From Myxococcales bacterium (GTDB taxonomy: Bacteria > Myxococcota_A > Polyangia > Polyangiales > Ga0077539), in assembly GCA_016793325.1 (NCBI GenBank), contig JAEUKI010000004.1:1-64000 (forward strand): a stretch of DNA of 64,000 bases. Reading direction: 5' to 3'. Below, piece after piece: positions 16,162 through 24,651 of the stretch; within the stretch, counting starts at the first letter, position 1, and every line of letters starts with the position of its first letter. Both the position numbers and the translations under genes were made by a program. The notes beneath the pieces were generated by a model. It saw nothing but the letters and a program-made list of their open reading frames with translations. It did not search any database and was not told where the DNA came from.

Positions 16162-17284
16162 GCAGCACGTGTTGCGCGACGCGACCCAGCCGCCGTGGTC
16201 CGACGAGGCCGAGCAGCGAACGCTCGCGCGCGTCCTCGAAGCACGACGGTCCCCCTCGCAATCCGAGAAGCATCACCGACGACCCACGACGTTTGCGCTC
16301 GCGGCCGCCGCGGTCGCTGTGCTCTCGATCGCTGGGATTTCTGCGGCGAAGCTCGTTCGTCGCGCGTCGCCTGTGGCGAGCACACCGGCGACGCACGGCG
16401 CGAACGTCTCGCACGACGGCGCGCGGCTCGCGCTCCCCGATGGCTCCGAGGCGCTGCTCGGCGACGGCGGACAAGTGCAGCTCGAGCTCGCCAGCGTCGA
16501 TCGCGTAAGCCTCCGCCAACGCCGTGGAACGGTGACCTACCGCGTCCGGCGCGACCCGCGTCGCGCGTTCGAAGTGATCGTCGGCTCGGTCCGCGTCTCC
16601 GTTCGAGGAACGGTCTTCGACGTGATCCACTCGGGCGCCGCCGTCGAAGTGCGCGTTCGCGAAGGGCGCGTCCTCGTCGAAGATCCCCGCAGCAGCGTCG
16701 AGCTCGGCGTCGGCGAGACCGTGCGCCTCGCGCTCGCCAACGAGCCCGTCGCGCCCGTCGAAGCGCAGTCCGACGCAGCCCTCGCGCGCTCGAGCGACGA
16801 AGACGCGTCGAGCGTGATCGAGCCCTCGACCCGGCCCGTTCGCCGCGCCGTCGAGCCCGCCCGCAACACGCGAACGATCGCGAGCACCACGCCCGAGCCC
16901 GAGCCTAGCGCGCCTGCTTCGAGCTCGGTCCCCGCGCTCCTCGCGCGCGTCGACGAAGCGCGCGCAGGCGGAGACCACGACCTCGCTGCGCAGCTGTTGC
17001 GACAGCTGCTCGCGCGCGACCTGTCTCCGCCGCTTCGCGCGAGCACGAGCTTCACGTTGAGCCGCGTCGAGCGGGCCCGCGGAGCGCATCGCGCCGCGGC
17101 CGAAGCGCTCGCGGACTGCGTCGCCCGCGACCCGCGAGGTCCGTTGGCCGAAGACGCCATGGCCGAGCAGGCCCTCTCGTGGGAGCGCGCCGGACAACGA
17201 GCGCGCGCGGTCTCGGTCGCAGAGGCGTATCGTGCCCGTTGGCCGCAAGGGGTTCACCTCGCGCGGCTGAGGCACCTCCAGTAA
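16151..17284 (+). CDS. FecR-domain transmembrane regulator with C-terminal TPR
   Basis: A 377-residue membrane protein. The cytoplasmic N-terminus (1-45) carries no obvious zinc motif. One transmembrane helix lies near 47-65 (FALAAAAVAVLSIAGISAA). A FecR domain follows (about 85-200: 'LALPDGSEALLGDGG', 'VTYRVRRDPRRAFEVIVGSV', 'VRGTVFDV', 'VRVREGRVLVED'). After a long Pro/Ser linker, a TPR-like helical C-terminus spans about 255-375. By analogy with FecR it should control the partner sigma factor from the envelope. The TPR tail is common in myxobacterial FecR proteins. Confidence 0.85.
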   Translation: MDVEQHVLRDATQPPWSDEAEQRTLARVLEARRSPSQSEKHHRRPTTFALAAAAVAVLSIAGISAAKLVRRASPVASTPATHGANVSHDGARLALPDGSEALLGDGGQVQLELASVDRVSLRQRRGTVTYRVRRDPRRAFEVIVGSVRVSVRGTVFDVIHSGAAVEVRVREGRVLVEDPRSSVELGVGETVRLALANEPVAPVEAQSDAALARSSDEDASSVIEPSTRPVRRAVEPARNTRTIASTTPEPEPSAPASSSVPALLARVDEARAGGDHDLAAQLLRQLLARDLSPPLRASTSFTLSRVERARGAHRAAAEALADCVARDPRGPLAEDAMAEQALSWERAGQRARAVSVAEAYRARWPQGVHLARLRHLQ

Positions 17285-17300
17285 GCGAGCCGGTTACTTC

Positions 17301-18290
17301 GTGGCGAGAGCGTCTGCGCAGATCCTGCGATTCATCAGCGCACTTGGTTTTGTGTGCGCAGTGCTGCCCGCGCGCGCGGCGCGGTCGCAGGCGCTCGAGG
17401 CGCTCCCAGAGGTCCGCGTGGTGACCGAAGGCGCGGGGTGTCCGCTGCTCGACGCGGTGGCGCTCGCGCGGCTGCTCGAGCTCGAGTGGCGCGACCCCGC
17501 GACGAGCCAGGGGCGCGCGTCGACGACGGTGTCGCTCGCCTGCGAGCCGACGAGCGTCCGCGTGTCGCTCGTCGATCGCGGGCAAGCGCTGCGCACGCGC
17601 GTGATCGAAGTGGGCCCCACGGAGTGGACCGTCGCGCCGAGGATCGTCGCGCTCGTGGCGGCGCAGCTCGCGACGAGCATCGAGCGCGAGCAGCGCGAGC
17701 GCGCAGAGGCCGCGGCGCGTGCGGCCACCATTTCGAGCGGCCCTCCTGCGGTGGTCCCGGCGAGCGTCGAGCGACGAATCGCCATCGAGTTCAGCGGCGG
17801 CGCGCGCGTGTGGCAGTGGGAGCGGCCGTGGTTCGCCGCGAGCGTCGCGGGATCGACGGGGATCCGCGTGGGGACGCTCCCGCTGTGGGTCGGGGCCTCG
17901 ATCGAAGGCGAGTTCGCGACGCTCTCGGCGACGCTCGGCGTCGTGAGCTTCGCGCGCGGCGTGACGGGCCCGTGGGTCGGCTGGATGTCGAGCGAGCGCG
18001 CTGTCCTGAGGGCGCACGCGCGCGCGATGCTCGCCGCGGGCGCGCAGGCGTTCTGGGCCACCTCGCAGCGCGGCGACGTTACGGCGGGCTCGCTCGCGGC
18101 GTTCGCGTTCGAGGGCCGCGTTCGTACGGGCGTGTCCGTGCGCGTCGCCGCCCCCGTCGCGCTCGGCGTGGACTTCGACGCCGCCTACGCCGCGCCGCTC
18201 CTCGAGGGAACGCTCGGAGACAACTCCGCCCTCCGCGCCGGCGGACTGTCTCTCGGGGCGCACCTCGCGCTCCGCGTCTCGCTGCGCTGA
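17301..18290 (+). CDS. Exported hypothetical protein, third gene of sigma operon
   Basis: A 329-residue exported protein of unknown function. GTG 17301 begins a signal-like N-terminus (hydrophobic about 10-26, ARSQA end). The first half has 'VVTEGAGCPLLDAVALARLL' and a segment ending 'VAPRIVALVAAQLATSIERE', a pattern I have seen in proteins next to sigma/FecR pairs in myxobacteria. The second half (about 150-329) is rich in short alternating strands, as in an outer-membrane barrel. It starts 16 nt after the FecR-like gene, so it is likely cotranscribed and could be an envelope component under this regulator. Confidence 0.75.
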   Translation: MARASAQILRFISALGFVCAVLPARAARSQALEALPEVRVVTEGAGCPLLDAVALARLLELEWRDPATSQGRASTTVSLACEPTSVRVSLVDRGQALRTRVIEVGPTEWTVAPRIVALVAAQLATSIEREQRERAEAAARAATISSGPPAVVPASVERRIAIEFSGGARVWQWERPWFAASVAGSTGIRVGTLPLWVGASIEGEFATLSATLGVVSFARGVTGPWVGWMSSERAVLRAHARAMLAAGAQAFWATSQRGDVTAGSLAAFAFEGRVRTGVSVRVAAPVALGVDFDAAYAAPLLEGTLGDNSALRAGGLSLGAHLALRVSLR

Positions 18291-18306
18291 CACCCCGCGC
18301 CGTGTT

Positions 18307-18327
18307 CGAATACAAACACTCGTATTC
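18307..18327. terminator. Possible weak bidirectional terminator
   Basis: GAATAC at 18308-18313 pairs with GTATTC at 18322-18327 in the 46-bp gap between convergent genes ending at 18290 and 18337. The stem is short and A+T-rich with only an A-run on one side. Position suggests a terminator; strength is doubtful. Confidence 0.3.
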
Positions 18328-18336
18328 AAATCGCGC

Positions 18337-19569
18337 TTACGGCTGCGCGGTGAACACGCTGCGTCGATTGCGGTCGCCGACCCCCAGCTGCCCTCGGTTG
18401 TTCTCGCCCGTGCAGTAGACCGCGGTCGCGTCGCGCGCGCAGCCGTGAAAGCGCCCGAGCGAGAGCCCTGTGAGCGTCGCGCCGAGCGTCGCGAGCGCGG
18501 GCTCCGTTCGCGGCTCGATCGTCCCGAGCCCGAGCTGCCCCTCGGCGTTGCGCCCCCAACAATAGAGCCCTCCTGCTCGCCGTGTTCCGCAGGCGGCGAA
18601 GGTGGACACCGCGACGGTCGACCAGTCCCCGAAGGCTCCGATGCGCACGGGCGCTCGCTGAAGCCCGAGTGGGAGCGCGTCGCCTGCGCCCCAACAATAG
18701 AGCTCTCCGCCTGCGCGGATCGCGCAGCTCTGGTCTTGCGCGACGTCGAGCCGCTCCCAGTCGCTGAGCGTCCCCACCCGCTGCGGCGAGCGAATTTGAA
18801 TCGATGTGCCCGCGCCGAGCCCGAGCTGTCCGTCTGGATTGCGCCCCCAGCACCACAGCGATTGATCGCTCTGCAGCGCGCACGTGTGCCCGTCCCCCGT
18901 CGCGACCGCGCGCCATCGACCCGAGGGCATCACCTCGAGCGGCGCGAGCGCGTTGCGCCCGGGGTACTCGTCGGCCTGACCGAGCTGCCCCTCGCTGTTG
19001 CGTCCCCAGCAGTACAGCCGCGACGCCCCGTCGATCACGCAGTAGTGATCGAACGCACCAGAAATCAAGCGCGCGTCGCACAGCGCCGCGACGCGCTCGG
19101 GCCGCGAGCGCGCGAGCGTGTCTCCGAGCCCGAGCTGCCCCGATCCGTTGGCGCCCCAGCACCACACGGCGCGCGCGTCGTCGATCGCGCACGTGCTGTC
19201 GTCGCCCGCGGCCACGGCGACCCAACGCCCGACCGTGAGCGCCGTCGGGCTCGTGCGATCGACGGTGTCGCCTGCGCCGAGGGCTCCTTCGTCGTTGGCT
19301 CCCCAACAGCGCAACGCGCCTCGGTCGATCGCGCATCCGTGGGACTCTCCGAGCGAGAGGTCGAACGCGCGCGTGCTGTCGACGACGGGGGTCGAGCACG
19401 CGCCGCCCTCGGACGCAGGCGCGTCGCGACCGTCTTCCGCCGGCGCGTCCGCATCGACGAGGGCCCCGTCGAGGGCGTCTTCGCTCGCGTCGAGCACGAA
19501 GAGCGGGCCACGGACGGCGCAGCCCGCGAGCGCGAGCGAGAGCGCGATGCTGAAGGATCTTCGACGCAA
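18337..19569 (-). CDS. RCC1-repeat lipoprotein
   Basis: A 410-residue lipoprotein. No ATG or GTG is available near the signal. TTG 19569 gives RRRSFSIALSLALAGC with lipobox LAGC (Cys17) and an AGG ribosome site 5 nt upstream. A short Asp/Ala linker (about 25-60) is followed by at least six RCC1/BLIP-II-type blades, recognised by the repeating 'C..D.....CWG.N..GQLG' pattern (for example CWGANGSGQLGLG and CWGRNPDGQLGLG). Such propellers are abundant on myxobacterial surfaces; Cys pairs probably lock each blade. It is the last gene of a leftward operon, 26 nt after the DUF1552 gene. Confidence 0.85.
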   Translation of the reverse strand: MRRRSFSIALSLALAGCAVRGPLFVLDASEDALDGALVDADAPAEDGRDAPASEGGACSTPVVDSTRAFDLSLGESHGCAIDRGALRCWGANDEGALGAGDTVDRTSPTALTVGRWVAVAAGDDSTCAIDDARAVWCWGANGSGQLGLGDTLARSRPERVAALCDARLISGAFDHYCVIDGASRLYCWGRNSEGQLGQADEYPGRNALAPLEVMPSGRWRAVATGDGHTCALQSDQSLWCWGRNPDGQLGLGAGTSIQIRSPQRVGTLSDWERLDVAQDQSCAIRAGGELYCWGAGDALPLGLQRAPVRIGAFGDWSTVAVSTFAACGTRRAGGLYCWGRNAEGQLGLGTIEPRTEPALATLGATLTGLSLGRFHGCARDATAVYCTGENNRGQLGVGDRNRRSVFTAQP

Positions 19570-19595
19570 GGACCTGATCGAGAGAGTACGCCGGA

Positions 19596-21020
19596 CTACA
19601 ACGCGATCGGACCGCGATGAAATGGGTACGGGGTTCGAAAGTTGCCCGCCCAATCGGCGTGCGCTTGCATGAGCATTCCGGTCATGCCGAACGTCGTGTC
19701 CGTTCCGCCGAGCAAGCGCAGGACCGTCGCGTAGAGGTCGCCGGTCGTGGGGCGCGTCATCGTGAGATCCAAGTGGCGGCCCTTGGCGAAGGCCGCGCCC
19801 ATCCCTGCCATCACCACAGGAAGGCGCCGGACCTCGTGCGCGCCTCCGTTGCCGAACTCGCTGATCCAGAGGACGAGCGTCGAGTCGAGCAGCGGATTTC
19901 CGTCGAGGTCTGTCGTCGCGACGAGCCTGTCGAGCAGCGTCGCGAAGCTGTCGGCGTAGAAGCGCACGCCGTTGGAGATGCGATCGAGCGGCGAGGGCGA
20001 GCCCGTCGCGTTGCTCCACCCCATGTGCACCATGTCGTGCCAGTCGTTGTAGCCCGCGCTCGCCCGGGTCCGATCGCCGCCGTACAGCCAGGGAAATCTC
20101 GGGTCGTGCGCCACGTTGAAGTGCAGCGCCGCGACGCGCGTGACGTCGCACGCGAGCGCGCGCACGAGGTTGTCGATCTGCGCGGGCGTCGAAATGTTGT
20201 CGCGGTCTCCCTCGCCGGGCCACATCGGGTCGAGCGACGGGAGCATCGCGAGGTCGGGACGACGGCAGCTCGGCGCCACCATCATGCGCGGAACGTTTCG
20301 CGCCTCGAGCGTTCGAATGTGCTCGACGTGCGCGTCGAGCCGCTCGCGGTCCTCCGCGGGCAACCGCCCCCGAAGCGACGAAATCTGCTCGCGAACCGCG
20401 CTGAGCACGCCCGAGCGCTGCGCGCGCAGCCGGTCCCTTCGAGACAGCGTCGGCGTCCCGGTCATCGGGTCGCGGATGTTGCTGAAGAGAACCTCCGCCG
20501 CCCGCCGCGGGTTGCCCGAGAGCGCCTGCGCTGTCTGGATCATCCCCGCGGCGCGCGCGTAGTGAAAGCCAGCGCTGCTCCCGTCGGGCGAGGCGTGCAG
20601 GAGGATGTTCGCGCGCTCGCTCGTGCCGCGGAGGCGCTCTCCGACCACGAAATCAAGAGACGGGCCCATTCCCGGGCGATTCGCGGTCAGGATCGACGCG
20701 TTCGCCGGGCGGTGCCCGTCCGCGTCGTCGATGGCGTGCCGCACGACGTTGTCGACGCCCGAGATCACGAGCACGCGATCGCGGTGCCGATCGAGCGGCG
20801 CGAGGATCGGCGAGATCGAGCCCATCGCCGGCAGCGCTCCGCTCACGGACGGCCGCCATCGATCGAAGGGCGCGCCCTGCCCGTGCGTCACCAAAATGAA
20901 GCGACGAATCGGCGAGGGCATCGACTGAGCGTGCGCGCGCTTGGGCGCGAGCGACTGGAGGAGGGGCAGGGCGAGGGCGACTCCGCCCGCGCCGATGAGC
21001 ACGCGGCGTTCGATCTTCAT
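19596..21020 (-). CDS. DUF1552 family exported protein
   Basis: A 474-residue protein of the DUF1552 family, related to the alkaline-phosphatase/sulfatase-like DUF1501 group. The N-terminus (residues 4-30, ERRVLIGAGG then a hydrophobic run to AHAQ) is a twin-arginine-type export signal. 'RRFILVTHGQGAPFDRWRP' opens the domain, and 'NDWHDMVHMG' and 'LVLWISEFGNGGAHEVRRLP' are conserved metal-site-like segments near the end. It overlaps the upstream DUF1592 gene by 4 bp (ATGA, 21017-21020). This pairing is widespread in myxobacteria and planctomycetes; the reaction is unknown. Confidence 0.88.
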   Translation of the reverse strand: MKIERRVLIGAGGVALALPLLQSLAPKRAHAQSMPSPIRRFILVTHGQGAPFDRWRPSVSGALPAMGSISPILAPLDRHRDRVLVISGVDNVVRHAIDDADGHRPANASILTANRPGMGPSLDFVVGERLRGTSERANILLHASPDGSSAGFHYARAAGMIQTAQALSGNPRRAAEVLFSNIRDPMTGTPTLSRRDRLRAQRSGVLSAVREQISSLRGRLPAEDRERLDAHVEHIRTLEARNVPRMMVAPSCRRPDLAMLPSLDPMWPGEGDRDNISTPAQIDNLVRALACDVTRVAALHFNVAHDPRFPWLYGGDRTRASAGYNDWHDMVHMGWSNATGSPSPLDRISNGVRFYADSFATLLDRLVATTDLDGNPLLDSTLVLWISEFGNGGAHEVRRLPVVMAGMGAAFAKGRHLDLTMTRPTTGDLYATVLRLLGGTDTTFGMTGMLMQAHADWAGNFRTPYPFHRGPIAL

Positions 21021-22774
21021 GGGGTCTCCCTGGCGCGGCGGTTCGCGAACGCGTCGGACGTGGCCATCGCCACCATCATCGAGAGCAGCGAGCGGTCTCC
21101 GCCGCGGGTTCCGTCGAGGTGATCGGTGAGCGCTTGCAGCGTGCATGCGTCCTCGTCCTCCTCGCGTCGGCCGAAGGTGAAGCGCAGCCACTGTTTGCTG
21201 AGGCACGGCTCGCACAGGCCCGTGTCGACCACGCGTCGAACGAGCTCGGTCGGCGTCGCGAACGAGAGCGAGAGCGATCCTGTGAGCATGGACGTCCCGG
21301 CGCTTGCGACGGCGTTTCCGTGGCGATCTGCGCGGCGAAGGCGGCCGATCTCGTCGAAGCGATCGAACGCCAACCCGATGGGGTCGATCCGGTCGTGGCA
21401 GTAGTTGCAGTCCGATCGACGGCGAACCGCGAGCGAGCGATCCGTGGCCGACGCCGTGGGCGGCAGCGGGAGGCTGTCGAAGACGGCCTGCGCGTTTCCC
21501 GGCGGGCTCCCGAGCGGCTGGCACGCGAGCTGTTGGAGCACGAACGTGCCTCGAAATACGTACGAAGGGTCGCGATCGTGCGCGAGCCCGGCCATCACCG
21601 CGGGCTGCGTCACGAGCCCGGCGTACACCGTCGGGTCGAGCGTGGCGCGGACCCACGTCGTGTCGTTGGCCGCTGTATTCGCAGGGAGCCCGTAGAACTC
21701 CGCGAGCCGCGCGTTGACGAAGACGTCCGTGCTCGTGAGCGCTTGCGTGAGCGTGCGCCCGTCGCGCACCGCTGACAGAACGTACCGCTCGAAGCCCTCT
21801 TGAATTGCTGTGGCGAGTCGTTGATCGAACGCCGGGTCCGCGCGGTCTCCTGCGCCGAGCGCTCGAATGTGAATCCACTCGCGAAAGAAGCGCATGATCG
21901 CAGGCCTCGCGCGGTCCGACGCGATCAGCCGCCGCGCTTGCGTCTCGCGCTGCGCGCTCGTTCGAAGCTCGCCTCGCGCCGCGGCGTCGAGCAGCGCGTC
22001 GTCCGGAACGCTGTCCCAGAACAAGAACGACAGCCGCGACGCCAGCTCGTAGTCGCCGAGCGCACGGACGTTGTCTGCGAGCGTTCCTCCTTCGGGGAGG
22101 TACAAAAAGTCCGGCATTTGCAGGACCGCGGCGGTGATCACCGCGATCCCGTCGCCGAAGTCTCCGCCGCTCGTGCGCATCGCGCGATAGAGCCCGAGCA
22201 AGCGATCGCGCTCGGCCATCGTCGGCGCGCGGCGCAGCGCCCGACGCACGAAGCGATCGACGAACGTGTTCACGCACGCCTCGCCCGCGCCCGCCATCGC
22301 GCTGCACGGGAGCAGCGTCGCGAGCTGCCCCGCGACGCTCTCGGCCGTCTCTTCCGCGGCGATCATGATTTGCTCGGCGCTCGCCTCGCTCACGACGTTG
22401 CGCTCGGGGTCCGTCGAGAAGCCCGAGGCCTGCGCCGACTCGCTCCTCGCCTGCGCGGGAAAGCTCGTCCCCGCCATCGCGCGACCCTCGAACACGTCTC
22501 GCACCGCGTTGCGATACTGCTCGGGCGTGAGCCTTCGCATCGGGGCGCGCGCGGATTGTCTCTGGTCGCACGCGATCCTCGGGCGGGCCGCGTCCGTCGG
22601 CGCGCTCGCGTCGCCCGTGGGCGGCTCGACCGACCCGTCCGAGCGGCCCGCGGGCTCGCCGATCAAGCCCTGACAGCCCGCCATGGCGAGCGCGAGTCCC
22701 GCGCTCGTCCAGCAGCGACGCCAACGAAACCAGCGCTGCGCGCGCCTCGGTGGTTGGTCAAACGTTGGAGACAT
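21017..22774 (-). CDS. DUF1592/DUF1588 lipoprotein with heme-c motif
   Basis: A 585-residue lipoprotein (lipobox MAGC, Cys34). Domains in order: DUF1587-like ('MRRLTPEQYRNAVRDVFEG', about 78-97), DUF1595-like (near 170-230), DUF1592 ('LGDYELASRLSFLFWDSVPD', about 250 on), DUF1588 ('RGTFVLQQLACQPLG', then CNYCH in 'SDCNYCHDRIDPIGLAFDRF') and DUF1585 ('GLCEPCLSKQWLRFTFGR'). The CxxCH motif can bind a c-type heme covalently. The family is thought to act in a cytochrome-linked envelope process; substrate unknown. It is first in an operon with DUF1552 and RCC1 genes and divergent from the gene at 22902. Confidence 0.88.
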   Translation of the reverse strand: MSPTFDQPPRRAQRWFRWRRCWTSAGLALAMAGCQGLIGEPAGRSDGSVEPPTGDASAPTDAARPRIACDQRQSARAPMRRLTPEQYRNAVRDVFEGRAMAGTSFPAQARSESAQASGFSTDPERNVVSEASAEQIMIAAEETAESVAGQLATLLPCSAMAGAGEACVNTFVDRFVRRALRRAPTMAERDRLLGLYRAMRTSGGDFGDGIAVITAAVLQMPDFLYLPEGGTLADNVRALGDYELASRLSFLFWDSVPDDALLDAAARGELRTSAQRETQARRLIASDRARPAIMRFFREWIHIRALGAGDRADPAFDQRLATAIQEGFERYVLSAVRDGRTLTQALTSTDVFVNARLAEFYGLPANTAANDTTWVRATLDPTVYAGLVTQPAVMAGLAHDRDPSYVFRGTFVLQQLACQPLGSPPGNAQAVFDSLPLPPTASATDRSLAVRRRSDCNYCHDRIDPIGLAFDRFDEIGRLRRADRHGNAVASAGTSMLTGSLSLSFATPTELVRRVVDTGLCEPCLSKQWLRFTFGRREEDEDACTLQALTDHLDGTRGGDRSLLSMMVAMATSDAFANRRARETP

Positions 22775-22901
22775 CGTCCCAACAAGAGCGCAGATCGCCG
22801 AAGATCGGCTCAAGATTCGTCGCGAATCGTGCGAGCCGACGCGACCATGGACGCGGTGATCCATTGACGCTCGCGCTCGGCCAACACACCGAGCACGGAC
22901 G

Positions 22902-23378
22902 ATGGAGCCGACACCCCTGCGCGAGCTGCTTCGAGCGCTCGAGCCGACGCTCGCGACCGCGCCGTTCGAGCGCCTCGTTCGCTACGAGCGAAACGGACGC
23001 GGATTGAATGTGTGTGTCACCGATCGCCTCCGACGCGCGGCGGTCAAAGAGGGCGTGTGGCGCTCGCACGCGATGGTGACGGCGCTCGAAAACGGGCGGT
23101 ACGGGTTCGACCCCGACCGCGCGCGCAGCCTCGGCGGACGCGACGGGCTCTTCGTCGTCGACCGTGATTTTCGCCCCGCCAACGCGATGATGAAGAAGCT
23201 CTATGATCGCTACCTCGACAAGCCCGAGAGCGGCGCGGAGCTCGTCGCGAGCGCGCTCGGCTGCGCGGTGAGCGAGCTCGTCGCGGTGAGGCTCGTGTCG
23301 CACCACCTACGATTGCTGGGGGTTCTCTCGCGCGGCGCCGACGACGACTGGCTCGTGCTCGTCGACGTGGATCGCTGA
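22902..23378 (+). CDS. Hypothetical protein, 158 aa
   Basis: A 158-residue soluble protein I do not recognise. The sequence is evenly charged and fold-like, with 'CVTDRLRRAAVKEGVWRSHA' in the middle and a helical C-terminal region 'MMKKLYDRYLDKPESGAEL' then a final strand pair (DWLVLVDVD). The N-terminal Leu-rich helix begins at the ATG. It is transcribed away from the DUF1592 operon and ends just before the repeat-rich RAYT remnant region. Confidence 0.72.
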   Translation: MEPTPLRELLRALEPTLATAPFERLVRYERNGRGLNVCVTDRLRRAAVKEGVWRSHAMVTALENGRYGFDPDRARSLGGRDGLFVVDRDFRPANAMMKKLYDRYLDKPESGAELVASALGCAVSELVAVRLVSHHLRLLGVLSRGADDDWLVLVDVDR

Positions 23379-23485
23379 GGCGAACGAACCGCCGAGCGAA
23401 CCGAGCGCCACCGCGAGAGGGTGCAATGCCCACGTGATGCGCGACGCCCTGTGGGAGGCTGTTGAAGCGGCGGCGGAATTCCAAG

Positions 23486-23653
23486 GGAGCCCGGGCGTGG
23501 AAGCACATGATCGGCGCACGGCCGGGAGCGCGGGCGTGGAAGAGCACGGGTGTGGAAGCACGCGAGTGTGGAAGCACGCGATTGGCGCACGGCCGGGAGA
23601 CGAGCGCCCGGCCTTTGCGCTCCGCGGAGCGGGCTCGGCGTCCGCCGGGCCTA
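23486..23653. repeat. Left repeat block of RAYT remnant
   Basis: Repeats of a GTGGAAGCACGCGATTGGCG-type unit with CACGGCCGGGAG boundaries are seen. The last part (about 23606-23653) is the reverse complement of about 24192-24244 on the other side of the broken transposase. The two blocks therefore flank the RAYT remnant as inverted repeats. No CRISPR-like constant spacing is seen. Confidence 0.7.
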
Positions 23654-23657
23654 TCCC

Positions 23658-23754
23658 GACGCCCCGTTGGAAGAAGACACGCAATGAGCACACTCCTGGG
23701 AAATTTCGCGAGAATCTCAGCTCGCGTGTCGCCGACGTAAGGCGGAGCCGCTCT
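23658..23754 (-). repeat. REP-like palindrome family A, copy 1
   Basis: About 97 bp. In minus orientation it starts at the TAG stop of the RAYT remnant (TAGAGCGGCTCCGCC) and ends TTCCAACGGGGCGTCGG. Outer arms pair (GTTGG-type with CCAAC-type ends and ACACGC with GCGTGT), and the apex is CGCGAAATTTCCCAGGAG. Three more copies are at 27654-27756, 58880-58978 and 58987-59083. Abutting a RAYT gene is the classic position of the REP that the transposase recognises. Confidence 0.75.
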
Positions 23755-24182
23755 ACGCGCTGGACTCGTCGTCGCGCTCGATTTGCTCCCATGCATCGAG
23801 CGAGGCTCCGGTGCGATGGTGCGCGCGCTGGCGTTCGATGGAGTCGAACAGGGGCGTCGTGTTGTTGCGAGCGATGCTGAACGCCGCATAGGCGCTCTGC
23901 CAGCGGAAGGTTAGGTCCCTCGAGGCGACGAGCCAACACGACTGCGCTCTCGCTCTTGAATGCACGCACCACCTCGGCAATCGACCGCGTAAGGGCCATT
24001 CGAACCACCAGGTGTACGTGATCGTCGGACGCCGCAAACGCCAGCAGTTCGGCGGACAACTTCTCGCTTCGTGCCAGATACAGCGCCCGCAACGCGGGAT
24101 CGTGACTCTCCGCGATCGACTGCACGCGCCGCTTCGTGCTCCACACCCGATGAACGAATCCTCGCGAAAGGGAGTGACTCAT
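23753..24182 (-). pseudogene. Frameshifted REP-associated tyrosine transposase
   Basis: The remnant of a second RAYT. The first part, from ATG 24182, reads MSHSLSRGFVHRVWSTKRRV and includes the HUH motif HVH in SDDHVHLVV and 'VVRAFKSESAVVLARRL'. The matching continuation (FRWQSAYAAFSIARNN and on to ERQRAHH) lies in another frame, so a single-base indel has occurred between about 23895 and 23925. In addition the catalytic Tyr codon position holds Ser (FDSIERQ, TCC where TAC is expected). Both defects make the product inactive. The stop TAG overlaps a REP-like repeat. Its sequence is clearly different from the intact RAYT at 14592. Confidence 0.82.
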
Positions 24183-24191
24183 CTGCCTCGA

Positions 24192-24530
24192 GAGTAGGCC
24201 CGGCGGACGCCGAGCCCGCTCCGCGGAGCGAAAAGGCCGGGCGCTCGTCTCCCGGCCGTGCGCCGATCGCGTTCGTCCACGCTTGTCTCGCGGCGCTCGT
24301 CTCCCGGCCGTGCGCGAATCGCGTGCTTCCACACTCGCGCTCTTCCACGCCCGCGCTCCCGGCCGTGCGCCAATCGCGTGCTTCCGCACTTGTCTCTTGG
24401 CGCTCGTCTCACGGCGCTTGTCTCTTGGCGCTTGTCTCGCGGCGCTCGTCTCCCCGCCGTGCGCCAATCGCGTGCTTCCACACCCGTGCTCTTCCACGCC
24501 CGCGCTCCCGGCCGTGCGCTCGATGGCGGG
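24192..24530. repeat. Right repeat block with tandem 14-mers
   Basis: Bases 24192-24244 are inverted relative to about 23606-23653. Beyond them, CGGCCGTGCGCCAATCGCG and CTCTTCCACGCCCGCGCTCC units recur three to four times in varied order, and about 24395-24460 contains four to five tandem copies of a 14-nt unit (CGCTTGTCTCTTGG and variants). The block fills most of the gap between the RAYT remnant and the next gene; no gene is seen. It looks like repeated duplication within a RAYT-associated repeat. Confidence 0.7.
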
Positions 24531-24651
24531 TCACGCGGGAACGCGTCGCACGCGTCGACCACGCGATCGCGTGACGCGCGTTCCACACTCGACCGCCCCG
24601 CCCGCGCCCCGCGCGCTTCTCTCGCTTGTTTCGCGCTTCGCAGTGACTCGG

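Noticed and set aside
24192..24530. CRISPR-like repeats
   Set aside because: Units vary in length (14-mers to about 60 bp) and overlap; this is a degenerate tandem duplication by the RAYT remnant.
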